Assembly (NCBI RefSeq): GCF_004348515.1
Contig: NZ_SMKH01000035.1
Span: forward strand, 1 to 39,041
DNA from: Actinomadura sp. KC345
GTDB taxonomy: Bacteria; Actinomycetota; Actinomycetes; Streptosporangiales; Streptosporangiaceae
DNA: 39,041 nt
Direction of reading: 5' to 3'
Shown: positions 17,397-24,566 of the stretch, in pieces
Layout of the letters: the number at the start of each line of letters is the position of its first letter
Numbering within the stretch: the first letter of the stretch is position 1
Notes under the pieces: model-generated
Told to the model about the DNA's origin: nothing
The model's input: only the letters and a program-made list of their open reading frames with translations
Databases searched by the model: none
Program-made: the position numbers and the translations under genes

Positions 17397-18238
17397 GGGC
17401 TGCTCCTTGCTGCCTCGGCGATGAGGTGCGCGGAATCCTCGGGGGACAGTGCGGCCGCCTCGATCCTCTCGAAGCGGTCCCTATGTTTTGCTATTGCCTC
17501 CGCACTCTCAAGGTAAACGTCACCCATGGTGCCCTCTACATAGGCGATATCTGGGTCTGCGGGGTCCGGATACGACAATATGGTGAATCGTCCGTCTAGG
17601 CCCGCATGTTCCTCCGCCGTGTATGGAAGTACTTGAATCGACACGGATGGGCGGGTCGCCGCGGCGGTCGCGAGGGCGTCCAACTGGGCGCGCATCACCT
17701 CCGTGCCGCCGATCTGACGGTGCAGGACCGCCTCGTCGAACACGACCTGCAGGCGCGGCGCGTCCGTCCGGTCGAGCAGGGCCTGGCGGATCTTGCGGGC
17801 GGCGATGCGGCGCTCGATGTCCTCCGGGCCGGGCAGCAGCCGGCCGGCGGTGATCACGGCGCGGGAGTACGGCTCGGTCTGCAGGAGCCCGTGCACGAGC
17901 TGGGGGTCCCAGGTGCGGATGTGCGACGCCTCGTCCTCCAGCGCCACGTAGCTGCCGGCGAAGACGTCCTGGTAGGCCGTCCACCAGCCGCGCTGGCCGG
18001 CCTGCCGGGCGAGGGTGATGAGGGCGTCGCGGGCCGGGCTCGGGACGCCGTAGAGGTCGAGGATGTCGGCGATGTCGCCGGGTTTGGGGCGCGTCTGGCT
18101 GGTTTCGAGGCGGGAGACGGTGGCTCGCGACCAGTCGAGCCGATCCGCCACCTCCTGCAGGGTCAGGCCCTGCTCCTCTCGCAGTTTGCGGAGCTCCCGC
18201 GCCAGACGGCGGCCACGGACGGTGGGGCGGTAGGTCAT
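17393..18238 (-). CDS. WhiJ-like helix-turn-helix regulator (XRE-DUF5753)
   Basis: A 281-residue regulator. The N-terminal XRE helix-turn-helix reads LRKLREEQGLTLQEVADRLDWSRATVSRLE; the remainder is DUF5753 (WDPQLVHGLLQTEPYSRAVI, FDEAVLHRQIGG, SIQVLPY, IAYVEG). Paralogues of this type, with a DUF397 partner and an anti-sigma-like ATPase, form the WhiJ/AbaA-type clusters that influence development and antibiotic production in Streptomyces. ATG 18238 has no ribosome site; a CAGACT sequence eight bases upstream could be a -10 element giving a leaderless mRNA. A perfect inverted repeat (18241-18259) covers that spot and suggests autoregulation. Confidence 0.92.
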   Translation of the reverse strand: MTYRPTVRGRRLARELRKLREEQGLTLQEVADRLDWSRATVSRLETSQTRPKPGDIADILDLYGVPSPARDALITLARQAGQRGWWTAYQDVFAGSYVALEDEASHIRTWDPQLVHGLLQTEPYSRAVITAGRLLPGPEDIERRIAARKIRQALLDRTDAPRLQVVFDEAVLHRQIGGTEVMRAQLDALATAAATRPSVSIQVLPYTAEEHAGLDGRFTILSYPDPADPDIAYVEGTMGDVYLESAEAIAKHRDRFERIEAAALSPEDSAHLIAEAARSSP

Positions 18239-18240
18239 GG

Positions 18241-18259
18241 GAGTGGAGTCTGACCACTC
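18241..18259. promoter_or_regulatory. Inverted repeat over the xre start region
   Basis: GAGTGG (18241-18246) and CCACTC (18254-18259) are perfect inverted arms separated by seven bases, ending two bases before the regulator's ATG. The spacer holds the possible -10 element. Likely autoregulatory operator. Confidence 0.55.
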
Positions 18260-18331
18260 TCGACGCGCGCCACAACGCGATTGACGAACCCGGCAGGAAG
18301 GGGTGAGCAATTCTGCGGAGGCGGTTGCGCT

Positions 18332-18346
18332 CGTGAGAATCTCACG
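18332..18346. promoter_or_regulatory. 15-bp perfect palindrome in the xre/ATPase intergenic region
   Basis: CGTGAGAATCTCACG, a perfect palindrome around one central base, about 88 bp before the ATPase gene start and 94 bp before the divergent regulator start. It is well placed to control either promoter; the binding protein is unknown. Confidence 0.5.
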
Positions 18347-18433
18347 ACACGCTTACTTCCGTGACCGTCCGGGGACCCACCGTGACCATCCGGCCGGTCG
18401 CGTGCCCGGGCACGTAGACCGCGGGAGGAACCC

Positions 18434-18979
18434 GTGCAGACCACTCCAGCCGACCTGTCAGCGCAGACCATGGCCGACGCCATGGACGACGACGCCCCCG
18501 ACGACGCGCGTGCCCCCGCGGGCAGCAGGCCCGGCTGGGTCTGGGCCCTCCCGGGCGGCCCCGGATGCGCGGGCCACGCCCGCGCGGTCCTGCGCGTCGC
18601 GCTCCCCTCGCTGGGCGTGTCGCGCGACGTGATCGCGGACGCGCAGCTCATGGTCAGCGAACTGGCGACGAACGCGCACCAGCATGCCGGCGAGCACGGC
18701 CCCCACGAACTGTGGCTCTACGCGGCGGGGGACGAACCCTGCGCCGGCGGGGGCGACGCCGTCGGCGAGGTCCGGTGCGCCGTCTTCGACGCGCTCGTCG
18801 ACGCGTCCCTTCCCGGCTATTCGTGGACGTCCGGGGACTGCGGTCGCGGGCTCGGCATCGTCCACGAGCTGTCGGAGGGGCAGTGGGGCACGCGGCGGAC
18901 GGTGTCGCGGCTCGGGCCGCCCGTCCGCGGCAAGGCCGTCTGGTTCGCCGTGCCCGGATCGGTCGCGGCCTTCCCCTGA
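18434..18979 (+). CDS. ATP-binding anti-sigma-type regulator (HATPase_c family)
   Basis: A 181-residue protein of the GHKL/RsbW-like family. The N-box is visible as LMVSELATNAHQHAG (with the Mg-binding Asn) and the G-box as CGRGLGIVHELSE. Family members act as anti-sigma kinases or related switches; many actinomycete copies sit beside WhiJ-like regulators, as here. The first 35 residues are acidic and likely disordered. GTG 18434 follows GGGAGGA. Divergent from the xre-DUF397 pair, sharing a 195-bp control region with two palindromes; convergent with the tetR gene at 18999. Confidence 0.88.
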   Translation: MQTTPADLSAQTMADAMDDDAPDDARAPAGSRPGWVWALPGGPGCAGHARAVLRVALPSLGVSRDVIADAQLMVSELATNAHQHAGEHGPHELWLYAAGDEPCAGGGDAVGEVRCAVFDALVDASLPGYSWTSGDCGRGLGIVHELSEGQWGTRRTVSRLGPPVRGKAVWFAVPGSVAAFP

Positions 18980-18998
18980 CGCCTCCCGGCTTCCCCGC

Positions 18999-19595
18999 TC
19001 AGCCCTCTTCGAGGGCCGGGCCTATCTCGCTGACCAGGGTGTGCAGTGACCGTGCGAGCAGGGTGTGCACCTGCTCGCGGTCGAGCGTCTTCTCCTGGAG
19101 CCACTGCCGCGTCGCCGCGTCCGCCAGGCCGGAGTAGGTGCGCAGGACGGCGCGCAGCGTCTCGGTCGGCTCCGGGACCCCCAGGACGGCGAGCATGTGC
19201 TCGACCGTCTGGTCGCGGAACCGGTTGACGATCCGCAGCAGCTCCGGGTCCTGCCCGAACCCCTCGGCGTCGAGCGCCGCGAACCAGGTGGTGGCGTTCC
19301 GCTCCGCCGCGTCGAGGAACAGGTTCACGCACAGCTCCACCGCCTCGGGAAGCGCCATCCGCTCGTCCGGCGGCGGCGCCTTGAGCGCGGCCGACGCCGT
19401 CAGCCCCTGGACGACCTTGAGGAACAGCTCCCGCTTCGTCCCGAAGTAGTAGTGGATCAGGCCGCGCTGGACCCCGGTCTCGCGCGCGATCGCGGCGGTG
19501 GACACCTCGGCGTAGGGCAACTCGGTGAACATCCGCCGCGCGACGTCCAGAATCTGGGCACGCCGCTCGTCCGGGGACAGGCGCTGGTAGCTCAC
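18999..19595 (-). CDS. TetR-family transcriptional regulator
   Basis: A 198-residue TetR repressor: RRAQILDVARRMFTE, then VSTAAIARETGVQRGLIHYYFGTKRELF in the recognition region, and a C-terminal ligand domain without recognised specificity. The GTG at 19595 has no ribosome site; a TAGGCT -10 element ends seven bases upstream, so the mRNA is probably leaderless. The inverted repeat 19599-19614 lies right over that promoter and is the likely autoregulatory operator. The cobalamin genes diverge from it, but there is no evidence that it controls them. Confidence 0.92.
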   Translation of the reverse strand: MSYQRLSPDERRAQILDVARRMFTELPYAEVSTAAIARETGVQRGLIHYYFGTKRELFLKVVQGLTASAALKAPPPDERMALPEAVELCVNLFLDAAERNATTWFAALDAEGFGQDPELLRIVNRFRDQTVEHMLAVLGVPEPTETLRAVLRTYSGLADAATRQWLQEKTLDREQVHTLLARSLHTLVSEIGPALEEG

Positions 19596-19598
19596 CGC

Positions 19599-19614
19599 GA
19601 CAGCCTATGCTGTC
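19599..19614. promoter_or_regulatory. Operator-like inverted repeat over the tetR promoter
   Basis: GACAGC (19599-19604) and GCTGTC (19609-19614) are perfect inverted arms with a four-base spacer. On the minus strand the TAGGCT -10 element (19602-19607) lies inside, three bases from one arm end and seven bases before the GTG start. This is a typical layout for TetR autorepression. Confidence 0.6.
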
Positions 19615-19626
19615 CGGGCGTGCCGA

Positions 19627-19650
19627 TAGTCCCTCGTCTAGTCCCTCGTC
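19627..19650. repeat. 12-bp tandem direct repeat, two copies
   Basis: TAGTCCCTCGTC occurs at 19627-19638 and again at 19639-19650 in the tetR/cobalamin intergenic region. Significance unknown. Confidence 0.6.
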
Positions 19651-19788
19651 TCGGTGGGGAGCGTGCGTGAACGCGACCGATATGCGGCCCGGATCGCGGC
19701 CGACCGGCGTGCCGCGCCGGTGCGGCGGCGGAGCCTCCGGAAGGCTCGTCGCCCAGGACGAGGCCAGGACGGATGGGGGACGGCCCCG

Positions 19789-20289
19789 GTGACCACCGAA
19801 GACAGAACGCTCGTGATGTACGGGGACGGAGTGCGCGACGCCGCCCGCCGGATGCTCCCGAAGCTGCCGGAGGCGTGTTTCGCCCCGGCCGGCGCGGGCA
19901 GGCTGCGCGAGGCGGTCGAGCGCGGGCTGGCGCAGGTCGTCCTGGTCGCCGGCATGGACGAGCAGGTCGACTTCCTGGACGGCGCCGCGGAAGGCACCGC
20001 GGACGGCGCCCGGACCCTGGAGTCGATCACCCTCGACATGGACGGGGGCGCCGCGCTGGCCGCCGAGGTGGCCGCGGCATCGACGCCCCGGGTCGCCTAC
20101 GAGCTGTGGGAGGCCGCCGGGAGGCTCGGGCCCTGCGGCCGGGAGCTGTGCCGCCGGACCGCCGGCGAGCTGGAGCGCCTCGCCGCCGAGGCGGCCGGAT
20201 CGGCCACGAGCCCGGTCGCCGCGCAGGTGGTCCTGGTCGACGCGGCGGGGGAGCGGATGGTCGGCATGTACGGGCGAATGGCCCGGTAG
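19789..20289 (+). CDS. Free-standing CbiD C-terminal-domain-like protein
   Basis: A 166-residue protein that aligns by eye with the C-terminal domain of CbiD (cobalt-precorrin-5B C1-methyltransferase). It shares VVLVAGMDEQVDFLDGAAEG (CbiD has a hydrophobic strand then GKLxKLAxGI), AYELWEAAGRLGPCGRELCR (CbiD: ALxILxEAGLLxPVxxxL) and the closing strand AAQVVLVDAAGERMVGMYG. The N-terminal half of CbiD is absent. There is no room for it upstream, where the divergent tetR begins. GTG 19789 follows GGGGGA. It heads the cobalamin gene run, 17 bp before cobL. Whether it is a functional partner, a remnant or a distinct family is open. Confidence 0.6.
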   Translation: MTTEDRTLVMYGDGVRDAARRMLPKLPEACFAPAGAGRLREAVERGLAQVVLVAGMDEQVDFLDGAAEGTADGARTLESITLDMDGGAALAAEVAAASTPRVAYELWEAAGRLGPCGRELCRRTAGELERLAAEAAGSATSPVAAQVVLVDAAGERMVGMYGRMAR

Positions 20290-20306
20290 GTGACGGGGTC
20301 GAGGCG

Positions 20307-21575
20307 ATGCTGACGCTCGTCGGTCGCGACGGTTCGCCGCTCACGGAGGCGGCCCGCGCCGCTTTGGGACGTGCTTCGCTCGTGGTGGGGGAACCCGGCC
20401 GCCTGGACGACCTCCCATTGGCGCCCGGCACCCGCAAGGTCGCCACCAAGGACGTCGCCGAGGCGCTGAAAGGCGTCGACGTGTCCGGCCAGGACGTCGT
20501 GCTCGTCGTGGACGGAGACCCCGGCTACTTCGGCGTTCTCCGCATGCTCCTCGAACAAGGCCACGCGCCGGAGGCCCTGCCTGCCGCGCCCCTGGTCACG
20601 CGGGCTTTCGCCCATGCGGGGATGCCCTGGGAGGACGCACTGGTCGTCTCGGCCCGGGGCGGGCACCTGAGGCAGGCCGTCAACGCTTGCCGAGCCCACC
20701 CCAAGGTGGCCGTGCTGACCGGGCCCGGCGCGGGACCGGCGGAGCTGGCGCGCGCGCTGTTCCCCGTTACACCGAGGTCGTTCGTGGTCTGCGAGGACCT
20801 GGACGGGCCCAAGGAGCGCGTCGTCTACGTTCGTCCGGCTGAGGCCACCACTCGTCCTTGGAACAACCCGGCTGTGGTGCTCGTGCTGGACAACCGTCAC
20901 GCGCTGGGGGAGTCACGCTGGATTTCAGGGCCCGTCCCCGCCCCCGGCGGCTGGGCGCTCCCCTCCGAGTCCTTCGGTGACGGCCCGGGGCTGAGGCCGG
21001 ATGTCCGCGCCTTCGTCCTGGCCAAGCTCGGTCCGAGGGTCGGCGACATGGTGTGGGACGTGGAGTCCGGCGACGGCTCCGTGGGCATCGAATGCGCACG
21101 CTTCGGCGCCGCCGTCGTCGCCGTCGACCGCGACTACGCGACGTGCGAGCGAATCCGGGAGAGCGTCCGCCTGCACGGCGTCAAGGTCGCGATGGCGTCC
21201 GGGGACGTGCGGTCCACCGCCGCTCACCTGCCCCAGCCCGACGCCGTGTTCCTGGGCCCCGGCTTCGCCGGACGGGGCGGGCCGGAGGCCGTCCGCACCT
21301 GCACCGGCCTCGACCCGGCCCCCGCCCGCCTGGTCGCCGTCGCCTCCGCCGACGACGCCGGGACGATGCTGGACGTCCTGGCCGGACAGGGCTTCACGGC
21401 CGACGCCGTCCAGCTCCAGGCGACGCCGCTGGACGCGCAGGAACCGCCGGAGGACCCCGTGATCGTCGTCTGGGGTGAGCGCGACGCCCAGGTCCCCGGC
21501 CGGCGGCCGTCCCGGACGGCCCGTCCCATCGAGACCATCCCCGGCCTCCCCGGCGGGCCGGACGTGCCCGCATAG
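20307..21575 (+). CDS. cobL: Precorrin-6Y C5,15-methyltransferase (CbiE-CbiT fusion, CobL)
   Basis: A 422-residue fusion that methylates C5 and C15 and decarboxylates the corrin ring precursor. Residues about 1-205 are CbiE-like (LTLVGRDGSPLTEAARAAL, VVDGDPGYFGVLRML, and VLTGPGAGPAELAR). Residues about 225-400 are CbiT-like, with the SAM motif MVWDVESGDGSVGIECA and AVDRDYATCERIRESV. The CbiT motif I is slightly unusual (ESGDGSVGIE in place of GAGSGSVAIE). About 30 Pro/Arg-rich residues are appended at the C-terminus. ATG 20307 is used; GAGG lies very close upstream. Next in the operon is cobH. Confidence 0.88.
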   Translation: MLTLVGRDGSPLTEAARAALGRASLVVGEPGRLDDLPLAPGTRKVATKDVAEALKGVDVSGQDVVLVVDGDPGYFGVLRMLLEQGHAPEALPAAPLVTRAFAHAGMPWEDALVVSARGGHLRQAVNACRAHPKVAVLTGPGAGPAELARALFPVTPRSFVVCEDLDGPKERVVYVRPAEATTRPWNNPAVVLVLDNRHALGESRWISGPVPAPGGWALPSESFGDGPGLRPDVRAFVLAKLGPRVGDMVWDVESGDGSVGIECARFGAAVVAVDRDYATCERIRESVRLHGVKVAMASGDVRSTAAHLPQPDAVFLGPGFAGRGGPEAVRTCTGLDPAPARLVAVASADDAGTMLDVLAGQGFTADAVQLQATPLDAQEPPEDPVIVVWGERDAQVPGRRPSRTARPIETIPGLPGGPDVPA

Positions 21576-21657
21576 GCGATGAGGCCCTGCACGCGCATAA
21601 CCCCCCGAAAGCCATGAAACCCTGGTGCCCTGGCCTGAAGCGAAGCAGGAGGCGCAG

Positions 21658-22257
21658 TTGACCGTCCGTCAGCCCCACCCGATCGAGGTCCGGTCGTACG
21701 AGATCTTGCGGTCCCGCGTCGACCTGTCTCCGATGCCCCCGCTGTGGCGGGCGGTCGCCGAGCGGGTGATCCACGCCACCGCCGACCTGGAGTACGCGGT
21801 GGACCTGGTCACCAGGGAGGAGTTCCTCCGGCGGGGCTGGGCCGCGCTCCGCGACGGCGCGCCGATCGTCACCGACGAGGGGATGGTCGCGGCCGGGATC
21901 ACGGCCCGGGAGACGATCTGCCACGCCGCCGACCCCGCCGCCGCCCGGATGGCGCGTGCCGCGGGCATCACCCGGTCGGCCGCCGCGGTCCGGCTCTCCT
22001 ACGCCGAGGTCGGGCCGGGCGCGGTGTGGGCGGTCGGCTCCTCCCCGGAGGCCATCGCCGAGATCATCGCCCGCGGCGTGGACCCGGCGCTGGTCATCGG
22101 CATGCCGGTCGGCTTCGTCGGTGCCCGCGAGGCGAAGGAGGCGCTGCGCGCCAGCGGGCTGCCGCAGCTCAGCAACGCCTCGGAGAAGGGCGGTTCCGTG
22201 GTCGCCGCCGCGGCCGTCAACGCGCTGCTGTACCAGGACGAGGCGGAGTTCCGGTGA
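21658..22257 (+). CDS. cobH: Precorrin-8X methylmutase (CobH/CbiC)
   Basis: A 199-residue enzyme that moves the C11 methyl of precorrin-8 to C12, giving hydrogenobyrinate or its cobalt form. The catalytic histidine is in RVIHATADLEYA, and the C-terminal signature MPVGFVGAREAKEALRASG and SNASEKGGSVVAAAAVNALL is complete. The start is TTG at 21658, because AGGAGG lies five bases upstream; GTG 21625 would add eleven unlikely residues. The stop overlaps the GTG of the next gene by four bases. Confidence 0.95.
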   Translation: MTVRQPHPIEVRSYEILRSRVDLSPMPPLWRAVAERVIHATADLEYAVDLVTREEFLRRGWAALRDGAPIVTDEGMVAAGITARETICHAADPAAARMARAAGITRSAAAVRLSYAEVGPGAVWAVGSSPEAIAEIIARGVDPALVIGMPVGFVGAREAKEALRASGLPQLSNASEKGGSVVAAAAVNALLYQDEAEFR

Positions 22258-23291
22258 CCCCGGTGCCCCCCGAGCCGAGCGAGGTCGACCTGCGCCACCA
22301 CGGCGACGCGGAGATCGGCGGCGGGCTCGCCGACTTCGCGGTGAACGTCCGGACCGGTACGCCCCCGCGGTGGCTGGCCGAGCGGATCCGGGCGTCCGTC
22401 GCGGACCTCGCCGCCTATCCCGACCCGCGCCCCGCCCGCCGGGCGGTCGCGCGGCGGCACGGCAGGTCCGCGGACGAGGTGCTGCTCACCGCCGGTGCCG
22501 CGGAGGCGTTCGTCCTGCTCGCCCGGGTCCTCGCGCCGCGCCGGGCGGTGGTCGTGCATCCGCAGTTCACCGAGCCCGAGGCCGCGCTGAGGGCGGCCGG
22601 GCACGAGGTGGAACGGGTGGTCCTCACCAAGGACTTCACCCTCGACCCGGGGGCCGTGCCCGCCGACGCCGACCTCGTCGTGATCGGCAACCCGACCAAT
22701 CCGACCTCCGTGCTGCATCCGGCGGGCGCCGTCGCCGCGCTGGCCAGGCCCGGCCGGACGGTCGTGGTCGACGAGGCGTTCATGGACTGCGTCCCCGGCG
22801 AGCCGGAGACCCTGGCCTCCCGGCTGCCCGCCGGGATCGTGGTCGTCCGCTCCCTCACGAAGACGTGGGGCCTGGCAGGGCTGCGCGCCGGATATGTCCT
22901 GGCCGATCCCCACCTGGTCGAACGGCTCGCAGAAGCGCAGCCTCTCTGGGCCGTCTCCACACCCGCGCTCGTCGCCGTCGAAGCGTGCTCCGCACCGGAG
23001 GCCGTCGCCGAAGCCGGGGCGTGGGCCGTCGAACTCGCCGCCGAGCGCGACAGGCTGGCCGCGGAACTGAGCGCGCGCGGCCTCTACGTCGTGCCAGAGG
23101 CGAGGGCGTCCTTCCTGTGCCTGTGCGTGCCCGACGCCCTCGGCCTGCGGGCCCTGCTCCGGCAGCGCGGCTACGCCGTCCGGCGCGGCGACACGTTCCC
23201 AGGGCTCGGCACCGACTGGCTGCGCATCGCCGTGCGCGACCGGTCGTCCAACGACGCATTGCTGGACGTGCTCAGTGACCTGGGCATCTGA
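22254..23291 (+). CDS. cobC: PLP-dependent aminotransferase/decarboxylase of cobalamin synthesis (CobC/Rv2231c-like)
   Basis: A 345-residue fold-type I PLP enzyme of the histidinol-phosphate aminotransferase family. The PLP lysine is Lys203 in RSLTKTWGLAGLRAGY; GNPTNPTSV and VVDEAFMD are further active-site stretches. In cobalamin clusters such genes encode the L-threonine-phosphate decarboxylase type (CobC/CobD) that makes the aminopropanol phosphate linker, and the position between cobH and cobT favours that. A histidinol-phosphate aminotransferase activity cannot be excluded from sequence alone. GTG 22254 overlaps the cobH stop (GTGA). Confidence 0.88.
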   Translation: MTPVPPEPSEVDLRHHGDAEIGGGLADFAVNVRTGTPPRWLAERIRASVADLAAYPDPRPARRAVARRHGRSADEVLLTAGAAEAFVLLARVLAPRRAVVVHPQFTEPEAALRAAGHEVERVVLTKDFTLDPGAVPADADLVVIGNPTNPTSVLHPAGAVAALARPGRTVVVDEAFMDCVPGEPETLASRLPAGIVVVRSLTKTWGLAGLRAGYVLADPHLVERLAEAQPLWAVSTPALVAVEACSAPEAVAEAGAWAVELAAERDRLAAELSARGLYVVPEARASFLCLCVPDALGLRALLRQRGYAVRRGDTFPGLGTDWLRIAVRDRSSNDALLDVLSDLGI

Positions 23292-23319
23292 ACCAGGGCC
23301 ACCAGACGGAGAGGACACC

Positions 23320-24417
23320 GTGAACCTGATCGAGCAGACCATCGCCTCCATCGCGGCGCCGGACGAGGCCGCCATGCGGGACGCCCGCGACCACCAGGCC
23401 CGCCTCACCAAGCCGCCCGGGTCGCTCGGCGTCCTGGAGGAGGTGTCGGTCAAGCTCGCCGGGCTCGCCGGGCAGTGCCCGCCGCCGCTGCCCGAGCCCG
23501 CCGCCGTCGCCGTGTTCGCCGCCGACCACGGCGTCCACGCCCAGGGTGTCACGCCGTGGCCGCAGGAGGTCACCGCGCAGATGGTGGCCAACTTCCTGGC
23601 CGGCGGCGCCGTGGTCAACGCGTTCGCCGCGCAGGTCGGCGCCGCGGTCAGCGTCGTCGACATCGGCGTCGCCGCCGACATGGACCCGGCTCCCGGGCTG
23701 ATCTCGCGCAAGGTCGCGCCCGGCACCGCCGACATGACGCGCGGACCCGCGATGACCGCGGACGAGGCCCGCCGCGCCGTGGCCACCGGCATCGAGGTCG
23801 CCCGCGATCTGGTCGCCTCCGGTCATCGCTGCCTGATCACCGGGGACATGGGGATCGCCAACACCACCGCGTCCGCCGCGCTGGTCGCCGCGTTCACCGG
23901 CCTGCCGCCCGAGCGGGTCACCGGGCGCGGCACCGGCATCGACGACGCCACCCACGCCCGCAAGGTCGAGGTCGTCCGGTCGGCCCTGGCACTGCACGGC
24001 CTGCCCGCCGGGGACGGCGCGGAGCCGCTCGGCGTCCTCGCGGCGGTCGGCGGGCTGGAGCACGCCGCGATCGCGGGGTTCGTCCTCGGGGCGGCCTCGC
24101 TGCGGGTCCCGGTCGTCCTCGACGGGGTGATCGCCGGATCCGCCGCCCTGGCGGCCGCCGCGATGTGCCCGCGGGCCCTCGGCGCGTGCGTCGCGGGACA
24201 CCGCTCCGCCGAGCCGGGCCACGGCGCGGCCCTCGGCGCGCTGGGGCTGCGGCCGCTCGTCGACCTGGAGCTGCGGCTCGGCGAGGGAACCGGGGCGCTT
24301 CTGGCGTTGCCGCTGGTCCAGGGCGCGGTGCGGGTGCTGCACGAGGTCGCCACCTTCGACTCCGCGGGCGTCAGCGAAAAGGACGCCGGTCCCCGTAACC
24401 AAATGATCACGGAATGA
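23320..24417 (+). CDS. cobT: Nicotinate-nucleotide--dimethylbenzimidazole phosphoribosyltransferase (CobT)
   Basis: A 365-residue enzyme that makes alpha-ribazole phosphate, the lower ligand precursor of cobalamin. Signatures are LTKPPGSLGVLEE, FAADHGVHAQGVTPWPQEVTA, ITGDMGIANTTASAAL and HRSAEPGHGAAL, with the catalytic glutamate Glu322 in LRLGEGTGALLAL. GTG 23320 has GGAGAGG upstream and lies 28 bp after cobC. Length and motifs are complete. Confidence 0.96.
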   Translation: MNLIEQTIASIAAPDEAAMRDARDHQARLTKPPGSLGVLEEVSVKLAGLAGQCPPPLPEPAAVAVFAADHGVHAQGVTPWPQEVTAQMVANFLAGGAVVNAFAAQVGAAVSVVDIGVAADMDPAPGLISRKVAPGTADMTRGPAMTADEARRAVATGIEVARDLVASGHRCLITGDMGIANTTASAALVAAFTGLPPERVTGRGTGIDDATHARKVEVVRSALALHGLPAGDGAEPLGVLAAVGGLEHAAIAGFVLGAASLRVPVVLDGVIAGSAALAAAAMCPRALGACVAGHRSAEPGHGAALGALGLRPLVDLELRLGEGTGALLALPLVQGAVRVLHEVATFDSAGVSEKDAGPRNQMITE

Positions 24418-24566
24418 GTCACGCTCGGCTATCGAACGGAGGGAGCCACTCTCCATGCACTCGTGAACCCGAGTACCTTTGTTCAACGAGACACGTGTCC
24501 GTCACCGGTGCCCGCAAGCTACCCGCACGTCAACGAGACAGCACACCCGATCGAGAGAACCACCAC
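24418..24566. promoter_or_regulatory. cobT-cobA intergenic region with a palindrome and direct repeats
   Basis: This 149-bp gap is the only sizeable one in the cobalamin run. It holds GACACGTGTC (24490-24499, perfect palindrome) and an 11-bp direct repeat TCAACGAGACA at 24483-24493 and 24530-24540. A separate promoter for cobA and the following genes may lie here. No cobalamin riboswitch pattern is visible. Confidence 0.35.

Noticed and set aside
19615-19788. Possible cobalamin riboswitch before the cobalamin genes.
   Set aside because: Only a short GAGCCT/AGGCTC hairpin (19731-19747) is present; the conserved B12-box (GCCACTG-type) and the other core segments are not seen, and the region is short.
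19654-19788. Longer start for the CbiD-like gene.
   Set aside because: The added 45 residues are mostly Arg/Ala and do not resemble CbiD; GTG 19789 has a ribosome site.
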